A stretch of 64,000 nucleotides of DNA, taken from NCBI RefSeq assembly GCF_900106665.1, contig NZ_FNNA01000001.1, positions 1,178,001-1,242,000 of the forward strand. Direction: 5' to 3'. A program made the translations under genes and the position numbers. Shown piece by piece: positions 58,780 to 64,000 of this stretch. The notes under the pieces are model-generated. The model made no database searches, was not told where the DNA came from, and saw nothing but the letters and a program-made list of their open reading frames with translations. How positions within the stretch are numbered: the first letter of the stretch is position 1; each line of letters opens with the position of its first letter. This DNA comes from Paracoccus sanguinis. Lineage in GTDB: Bacteria; Pseudomonadota; Alphaproteobacteria; Rhodobacterales; Rhodobacteraceae.

Positions 58780-59595
58780 TCATCCCCCCGGCGTCAGCCG
58801 CGCATAGGACGCGCGCGCGGCGGCGGCGTCGATGAAATCCTCGGCCGAGATGCCGAAGCGGCGCAGGAACGGCACCCGCTGGCTGTAGTTGCGGAACCGC
58901 ACCCGGTCGCCGAAGAGCCCGCGCATGGTGGGTTCGAGATGCCCGATCCCGTCGGCCAGCCCCAGCGCGACGGCCTCGGACCCGACCCAGACCTCGCCGT
59001 TGAAGAGGTCGCGGTCGGCGGCCAGCCGGTCGCCGCGGCGGGCGCGGACCTGGGCCTTGAAGCTCTCGTGGATCGGCTCGAGCAGGCGGTTCAGCCGCGC
59101 CACGTCCTCGGGCGTCTCGGGGCGGAACGGGTCGAGCCACGATTTCGAGCGCCCGGCGGTGTGGACCCGGCGCTCGATCCCATGGCGCTGGATCAGGTCG
59201 GCGAAGCCGAACCCGGCCGAGATCACCCCGATCGAGCCCAACACCGACGAGTCGTCCGCCCAGATCGTGTCGGCCGCGGTGGCGAGCCAGTAGCCGCCCG
59301 AGGCCGCAACGTCCTCGACGAAGGCATGGACGGGGACGTTCGTCTCTTCGGCCAGACGCCGGATGCGGGCGGCGATCAGCGCCGACTGCACCGGTGAGCC
59401 GCCGGGAGAGTTGAGCGCGATGGATACCGCGACCGGCTTGCCGCGCCGGAACGCGCGCTCAAGCAGCAGCGCGAGGCCGGCATCCGACAGCCCGGCCGCG
59501 CCGTGGCGCGCGGGAATGCCGATCGCGCCCTGCAGGCGGATCACCGAAACCACGGGACGGGACGGCCAGAGCCGCGAGAGAAGGGGGACGCGCAT
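58780..59595 (-). CDS. S49 family peptidase (SohB/SppA-like)
   Basis: ClpP-fold signal-peptide-peptidase-like protease of 271 residues, the single-domain size. Oxyanion region SIALNSPGGSPVQSALI (near residue 69), nucleophile Ser in VEDVAASGGYWLATAAD near 106, and the general-base Lys in HTAGRSKSWLDPFRPET near 157. There is no obvious membrane anchor, unlike E. coli SohB, so it may be peripheral or cytosolic. The ATG at 59595 follows a GGGGGACGCGC stretch. First gene of an operon with the mini-protein and the SDR. Confidence 0.9.
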   Translation of the reverse strand: MRVPLLSRLWPSRPVVSVIRLQGAIGIPARHGAAGLSDAGLALLLERAFRRGKPVAVSIALNSPGGSPVQSALIAARIRRLAEETNVPVHAFVEDVAASGGYWLATAADTIWADDSSVLGSIGVISAGFGFADLIQRHGIERRVHTAGRSKSWLDPFRPETPEDVARLNRLLEPIHESFKAQVRARRGDRLAADRDLFNGEVWVGSEAVALGLADGIGHLEPTMRGLFGDRVRFRNYSQRVPFLRRFGISAEDFIDAAAARASYARLTPGG

Positions 59596-59671
59596 GGCTC
59601 GCAGATAGGCGCGGGCAGGCCGCGCGGCAACCCGCCCGCGCGCAGATCGCGAGGCCGCCCCCAAACGCAAA

Positions 59672-59692
59672 CACGCCCCGCGAGGGGGCGTG
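59672..59692 (-). terminator. Terminator of the pet operon
   Basis: On the minus strand CACGCCCC-CTCGC-GGGGCGTG (59692-59672) is a perfect 8-bp stem followed by TTTGCGTTT. It lies 41 bp past the petC stop. Confidence 0.75.
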
Positions 59693-59732
59693 TCCGCACA
59701 TCGTGTCGGCCGTCGGCGAAGGTGCCGCCCGC

Positions 59733-61328
59733 TCAGCGCCCGTCGCCGGGCACGTCGTCGCGGTGCTTGATCGGCCACCAGATCCGCTTGTTGGTCAGGT
59801 ACAGCAGCGCCGACAGCACGATCAGGAACAGCACCGAGACCAGACCCGCCTGCTTGCGCGCCATCATCTTCGGTTCGGCCGTCCACATCAGGAACGCCGA
59901 GATGTCCTTGGCGGCGCTGTGCAGGTCGGCGGGCGAGCCGTCCTCGAACGTCACCTGGTCGTCGGCCAGCGGCGGGGGCATCGAGATCCAGCCGCCCGGG
60001 AAGGCGTGGTTCTCGTAGAAGGTGGTGCCCGCCTGCTCTTTCGTCTCGCCGGTGTAGCCGGTCAGGATCGAGTAGATGTACTCGGGCCCGCCGATGCCGC
60101 GGACGAACTGGCTGATGCCGGTGCCGTAGGGGCCGTGGAAGCCCGCGCGCGCCTTGGCCATCAGCGACAGGTCCGGCCCCATCCCGTCGCCCGAGACGGT
60201 CGGGAAGAAGTCGGTGGGCAGGCGCGGACGCTCTTCGCCGGTCTCAGGATCCATGACGCTCATCGCGGCGGCATAGGCGCGGACCTGATCCTCGGGCAGG
60301 CCGGGGCCGCCCGCGTCATGCAGGGTGCGCAGCGGCACCTGCTTCATGCCGTGACAGCCGGCGCAGACCTCGGTGTAGACCTGCAGGCCGCGCTGAAGCT
60401 GGAACTGGTCGTACTTCCCGAACGGCCCCTCGAAGCTGAAGGCGACGTCGTGGATGACCTGGTGGGGCGCATGGGCCGCGGCGGCGTCCTCGGCCGGGGC
60501 GGCGTGGCCGTCGGCGGGGGCGGCAGCCTCGGTCGCGGCGCCGGTGTCGGTCGCGGCGGGCTCGACCTGCGCGGTCTCGCCCGACTGGATCGCGGCCGGC
60601 GCCTCTTCGGCGGGAACCACGGCCGTTTCGGTCGCGGGGGCCGCCGGCGCGTCCGCGGCGGGGGCTGCGGCCGCGGGTTCGGCCGGGGTGGCCGTGGCCG
60701 GGGCGGCGTCGCCCGTGACCGGCGGGGTGACCGGAACCGGCGCATCGACCTGCGCGGCCGTGGCGTCCGAGGGCAGGCCCTCGCCCGGCGCGGCCGGGGG
60801 CTCACCCGCGGTGGGGGTGGCGGTGGGGGTCGCCGGCGACATCTCGGTCGCGGCGGTGCCGGTCTCGGTGGTCGCCGCAGCCTCGGCCGGGTCGGCGGCC
60901 TTGGCGGGCACCTCGGCCGTCGCGCTGGTGGCGGCGTCGGCGGTGGCGCCCGGGCTGGCCGGGGTCACGCCGCCGGCCGGGACCGGCTCGGCGGTTGTCG
61001 GCGCGACCGGGGTGACGGGCGCCGAGGCGCCGCGTTCGACCACCACGCCGGGCGGGGTCGCCGCAGGGGCGGCGTCGGCCACCGGAGCGGTGGTGGTGAC
61101 GGCCGGCGGGGTCGCCGGCTCAACCGCAGCCGGCGCGGGCGCCGACGGTGTGGTGGTGACGGTCTGGGCGCCGTCGGTCACCGTGACCGTGGTGCCGGGG
61201 CCCGCGGGCGCCGGCGCCGCGGCGCCGGGCTCGGTCAGGGGGACCGTGATCGTGGTCGTCTGGGCGTGCGCCGCCATCCCGAAGGACAGGGCCGCGACCG
61301 CCGTGAGCGTAACGTTTCTCAGGGACAT
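59733..61328 (-). CDS. petC: Cytochrome c1 with a ~265-residue low-complexity N-terminal insertion
   Basis: Heme c subunit of the bc1 complex, 531 residues; usual cytochromes c1 are about 250-290. Signal peptide at 1-22 (cleavage after AHA). Residues 23-288 are almost wholly Ala, Pro, Thr, Glu, Val and Gly. The cytochrome domain follows: [20 protein letters not shown], heme motif VCAGCHGMK (Cys322, Cys325, His326), [10 protein letters not shown], and the Met ligand in [10 protein letters not shown] (Met450). A C-terminal membrane anchor (497-512) ends [12 protein letters not shown]. The Paracoccus c1 has a related acidic insertion at this site; this one is less acidic and longer. Last gene of petABC. 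Confidence 0.93.
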   Translation of the reverse strand: MSLRNVTLTAVAALSFGMAAHAQTTTITVPLTEPGAAAPAPAGPGTTVTVTDGAQTVTTTPSAPAPAAVEPATPPAVTTTAPVADAAPAATPPGVVVERGASAPVTPVAPTTAEPVPAGGVTPASPGATADAATSATAEVPAKAADPAEAAATTETGTAATEMSPATPTATPTAGEPPAAPGEGLPSDATAAQVDAPVPVTPPVTGDAAPATATPAEPAAAAPAADAPAAPATETAVVPAEEAPAAIQSGETAQVEPAATDTGAATEAAAPADGHAAPAEDAAAAHAPHQVIHDVAFSFEGPFGKYDQFQLQRGLQVYTEVCAGCHGMKQVPLRTLHDAGGPGLPEDQVRAYAAAMSVMDPETGEERPRLPTDFFPTVSGDGMGPDLSLMAKARAGFHGPYGTGISQFVRGIGGPEYIYSILTGYTGETKEQAGTTFYENHAFPGGWISMPPPLADDQVTFEDGSPADLHSAAKDISAFLMWTAEPKMMARKQAGLVSVLFLIVLSALLYLTNKRIWWPIKHRDDVPGDGR

Positions 61329-61342
61329 CTCGCGCCTTCTCC

Positions 61343-62668
61343 TTATTCGGCGGGGTGAGCGGCAGGCCCGTAATGGGCGTCGAAGTCTTCCTCGATCGAG
61401 GCCGGCATCGGCTCGGGCCGCTCGACCACGCCGAGGATCGGCAGGATCACAAGGAAGTAGGCGAACCAGTAGGCCGCCCCGGCCAGCGCGATGTAGGGAT
61501 AGATCCCCTCGGCCGGCTGCGCCCCCACCCAGGTCAGGATGACGAAGTCGATCGCCAGCAGCCAGAACCACCACTTGAACTGCGGGCGGTAGCGGCCCGA
61601 GCGGACCCGGCTGGTGTCGAGCCACGGCACCAGCGCCAGCACGATGATCGCGCCGAACATCGCCAGCACACCGAAGAACTTGGCGTCGATGATCCCGAAC
61701 GAGAGGAAGTTGACCGCCTGCACCACCCACACGTCGGCGGTGAAGGCGCGCAGGATCGCGTAGAACGGCAGGAAGTACCATTCCGGCACGATGTGCGCGG
61801 GCGTCGCCAGCGGGTTCGCCTCGACGTAGTTGTCGGGGTGGCCGAGGTAGTTCGGCATGAAGCCCACGACGGCGAAGAACACCACGAGGATCACGACCAG
61901 CGCCAGCAGGTCCTTGATCACGAAGTAGGGCCAGAACGGGACGGTGTCGCGGTCGGCCTCTTCACGCGAAGTGCGGCGCACCTCAACCCCGGTGGGGTTG
62001 TTGTTGCCGGTGGTGTGGAAGGCCCAGAAGTGGACGACGACCAGCGCCGCGATCACGAAGGGCAGCAGGTAGTGCAGCGAGAAGAAGCGGTTGAGCGTGG
62101 CGTTGTCCACCGCCGGCCCGCCGAGCAGCCATTCCTGGATCGACGGCCCGATGCCCGGGATGGCGCCGAAGAGGCCGGTGATCACCGTGGCGCCCCAGAA
62201 CGACATCTGCCCCCAGGGCAGCACGTAGCCCATGAACGCCGTCGCCATCATGGCGAGGTAGATCAGCATCCCCACGATCCACGTCACCTCGCGCGGCGCC
62301 TTGTAGCTGCCGTAGTAGAGGTTGCGGAAGATGTGGATGTAGACGGCGAGGAAGAACAGCGAGGCGCCGTTCGCGTGCAGGTAGCGCAGCATGTGGCCGC
62401 CGTTCACGTCGCGCATGATGTGCTCGACCGAGCGGAAGGCGAGGCTGACGTGCGGGGTGTAGTGCATCGCCAGGACGATGCCGGTGACGATCTGCAGCAC
62501 GAGGCAGAAGGTCAGCACGATCCCCCAGATCCACCACCAGTTGAGGTTCTTGGGGGTGGGGAGGGTGACGAAATCGACGACCAGGCCGACGACGGGCAGG
62601 CGGCGGTGCAGCCAGCGCTCGAACCCGGACTTGGGCTCGTAGTGATCGGAGGGAATACCGGCGGACAT
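61343..62668 (-). CDS. petB: Cytochrome b of the bc1 complex
   Basis: Quinol-oxidising membrane subunit carrying two b hemes, 441 residues as in Rhodobacter (mitochondrial forms near 380). Eight membrane helices. Heme-binding His pairs in the [20 protein letters not shown] region (near residue 98) and [20 protein letters not shown] near 199. Qo-site motifs: [20 protein letters not shown] (near 146) and [15 protein letters not shown] (near 294). Starts nine bases after petA and is followed after 14 bases by petC. Confidence 0.97.
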   Translation of the reverse strand: MSAGIPSDHYEPKSGFERWLHRRLPVVGLVVDFVTLPTPKNLNWWWIWGIVLTFCLVLQIVTGIVLAMHYTPHVSLAFRSVEHIMRDVNGGHMLRYLHANGASLFFLAVYIHIFRNLYYGSYKAPREVTWIVGMLIYLAMMATAFMGYVLPWGQMSFWGATVITGLFGAIPGIGPSIQEWLLGGPAVDNATLNRFFSLHYLLPFVIAALVVVHFWAFHTTGNNNPTGVEVRRTSREEADRDTVPFWPYFVIKDLLALVVILVVFFAVVGFMPNYLGHPDNYVEANPLATPAHIVPEWYFLPFYAILRAFTADVWVVQAVNFLSFGIIDAKFFGVLAMFGAIIVLALVPWLDTSRVRSGRYRPQFKWWFWLLAIDFVILTWVGAQPAEGIYPYIALAGAAYWFAYFLVILPILGVVERPEPMPASIEEDFDAHYGPAAHPAE

Positions 62669-62677
62669 TGTCGCTCC

Positions 62678-63256
62678 TCAGCCCAGCTTGATGGTGGTGT
62701 CGTTCACGAAGGACGCGACGGGGATATGCAGGTTCTGGGGCGCCGGACCGCGGCGGATGCGGCCCGAGGCGTCATAGTGCGACCCGTGGCAGGGGCAGAA
62801 CCAGCCGCCGAAGTCGCCGGCCCCGTCCCCGATCGGCACGCAGCCGAGGTGGGTGCAGACGCCGATCATGACCAGCCACTTGCCTTCCTCGTCGAGTGCG
62901 CGGTTGGCGTCGGTGGCGGGCTCGCCCGGCTTGTTGGCGTTCTCGGCCAGGGGGTCGATCAGCGCGGCGCCGTCGTCGGCGCGGGCGCGCTCGATCTCGT
63001 CGGCGGTGCGGTGGCGGATGAAGACCGGCTTGCCCAGCCATTTCACGGTCAGCTGCGTGCCCTCGGCGACGGCGCTGATGTCCACCTGGATCGAGGACAG
63101 CGCCTGCACGTCGGCCGAGGGGTTCATCTGGTTGATCAGGGTCCAGCCGGCCGCGCCCGCCGCAACCACGCCAGCGCCGGCGGTCGCGTAATAGAGGAAG
63201 TCCCTCCGGGTGGCGCCGTGGTCTCCTGCGGGATGGTCTGCGTGGGACACGGTCAT
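62678..63256 (-). CDS. petA: Rieske iron-sulfur subunit of the bc1 complex
   Basis: [2Fe-2S] subunit passing electrons from quinol to cytochrome c1. 192 residues. Twin-arginine-type N-terminus [20 protein letters not shown] (residues 15-34) forms the membrane anchor. Cluster-binding boxes are [11 protein letters not shown] and [18 protein letters not shown], including the disulfide cysteines; a [10 protein letters not shown] motif follows. First gene of petA-petB-petC with a GGAG ribosome site. Its promoter must lie in the adjoining 63257-63883 region. Confidence 0.96.
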   Translation of the reverse strand: MTVSHADHPAGDHGATRRDFLYYATAGAGVVAAGAAGWTLINQMNPSADVQALSSIQVDISAVAEGTQLTVKWLGKPVFIRHRTADEIERARADDGAALIDPLAENANKPGEPATDANRALDEEGKWLVMIGVCTHLGCVPIGDGAGDFGGWFCPCHGSHYDASGRIRRGPAPQNLHIPVASFVNDTTIKLG

Positions 63257-63883
63257 TCTCCAATTCGGGGCCGGGGCGGTGGGCCCTGCCTCAATCGACA
63301 GTCGGGCCGCCCACAGGCAGCCTTCGCAGCCGCGGTTCTAGCGATCAAGATTGTGTCAGTCCAGCGGCCTGCGGGCTGTTTGCTGACGCATTTGGCCGCA
63401 GGTGTGGGATTTGGGACGCTGTGTCATGCGCGGGTGGCCGGGCGGGCGTGGCGGGGTCAGGGCGGGGCGGTTGGGGCGCGGTTGGAGCGGGCTTCTGTGG
63501 TGGCCGCGGAAGGATTGCATCGCCGCTTGGCCGATTCTGCGCCGCAGGAAGAGGTCGGGCCGAGGGATCGGCGTTGGCCTCGTTTGCCCCGAGGGCGCCC
63601 GCGCGGCCGGCAGCTCTGCGGATCAAGGGGCGGCCAGGTGGGACTCGCGGGCCGCGCCGGTACGGCCCCGCAGCGCGGTCCTCGGCATCACGGTCGCGGT
63701 CCACGATGGGCATGGATGGAGGCGTCCGGCTCGATCTGCCGATGAAGCGTTGGCGCGGCTTGAACGGCTGGCCGTTGGCCGCATGAATGGTGAGCATCGC
63801 CGTGTCAGGGCCGCGATGGTTGGGCTCCGCTCCTGCGCGCGCCTGTGCAGCGCAGCGCACCCGCTGGCCCGCACCCCACGCCG
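63257..63883. other. 627-bp region upstream of petA without a recognisable gene
   Basis: Several open frames cross this stretch on both strands, but none shows a family motif, a ribosome site or consistent GC3 codon bias. It should contain the pet promoter near 63260-63360. Its composition resembles the degenerate gaps at 33.3-34.2 and 54.9-55.6 kb. Confidence 0.5.
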
Positions 63884-64000
63884 CTAAGGAAAAAGGAGCT
63901 GGACCGGCGCCGACTTTCGCCCGGCGGTAGCCCTTGCCACCCCCAGCCGGTCACACACTCCCGCGGCCAGCGGCGCGCACCCACCATCGGCCTCGCAATC
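63884..64000 (-). CDS. Possible 3' end of a gene continuing past the right edge
   Basis: An open minus frame enters from the right edge and ends at TAG (63886-63884). Its last residues are GVCDRLGVARATAGRKSAPV then QLLFP. It is only 38 codons with mixed codon bias, and no family is recognised. It could be the C-terminus of a real gene or chance. Confidence 0.25.
   Translation of the reverse strand, partial: DCEADGGCAPLAAGVCDRLGVARATAGRKSAPVQLLFP

Noticed and set aside
61355-63745. Plus-strand open frame of about 800 codons opposite petB and petA
   Set aside because: Shadow of the bc1 genes; His/Asp/Arg-rich nonsense composition and no ribosome site or family motif.
63345-63860. 171-codon minus frame upstream of petA as a gene
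   Set aside because: Pro/Arg/Ala-rich translation with no motif or ribosome site; it overlaps other equally long frames in a degenerate region.

Overview
The window looks like the chromosome of a very GC-rich alphaproteobacterium of the Rhodobacterales (Rhodobacter/Paracoccus relatives). This rests on a petABC (fbcFBC) operon, DUF2794 and DUF1127 proteins, tripartite tricarboxylate transporters, a CtrA-type TTAA-N7-TTAA site and an slt-dapA...smpB-sseA order familiar from that group. No phage, plasmid, insertion sequence or CRISPR array was seen. It reads as mainly core chromosome with several accessory metabolic blocks.

Layout. 1-2432 (minus): an HlyD-type fusion protein and two ABC-2 permeases, the last cut by the window edge. 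2628-9756 (plus): a LysR regulator, a TctCBA transporter, a shikimate/quinate-type dehydrogenase and a 3-dehydroshikimate dehydratase fused to an HPPD-like domain, the last three genes joined by ATGA overlaps. This is a plausible shikimate/quinate-to-protocatechuate unit with a LysR box in front. 9800-13981: tyrosine/homogentisate catabolism (Lrp, hpd, a small Rieske protein, hmgA, MarR) with matching operators. 14095-14205 (minus): a predicted small RNA with promoter and terminator. 14292-20988: a solute-binding protein, two small proteins, panC/panB, mtaB, dapF. 21085: tRNA-Lys. 21214-32744: Lrp and an ornithine decarboxylase, a DUF2235 hydrolase, metF/metR sharing a MetR box, suhB, a DMT exporter, slt, dapA and a HisC-type aminotransferase.

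33294-34211 is a non-coding stretch holding several decayed tandem copies of the 3' end of the neighbouring TPP-enzyme gene. 35934-41479 holds an ion channel, smpB, sseA, an aromatic aminotransferase, a DUF1127 protein, rsmE and ubiA. 41541-49986 holds an OmpA protein with a huge C-terminal extension, a small membrane protein, prmA, msrA, a P1 peptidase, an SH3/DUF1236 protein and gabD. 50046-53492 holds a serralysin-like RTX protease behind a CtrA site, and a thiolase. 53584-54875 is a STAS/ATPase partner-switch pair. 55570-59595 holds uvrC, a short-chain dehydrogenase, a 37-residue membrane protein and an S49 protease. 59733-63256 is petABC.

A theme across the window is low-complexity Ala/Pro/Thr/Gly-rich sequence inside or at the ends of otherwise conserved proteins: cytochrome c1, the RsbW-like ATPase, OmpA, Slt, the UvrC N-terminus, the STAS C-terminus and the MsrA C-terminus. 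Degenerate GC-rich sequence also fills the intergenic gaps at 33.3-34.2, 54.9-55.6 and 63.3-63.9 kb.
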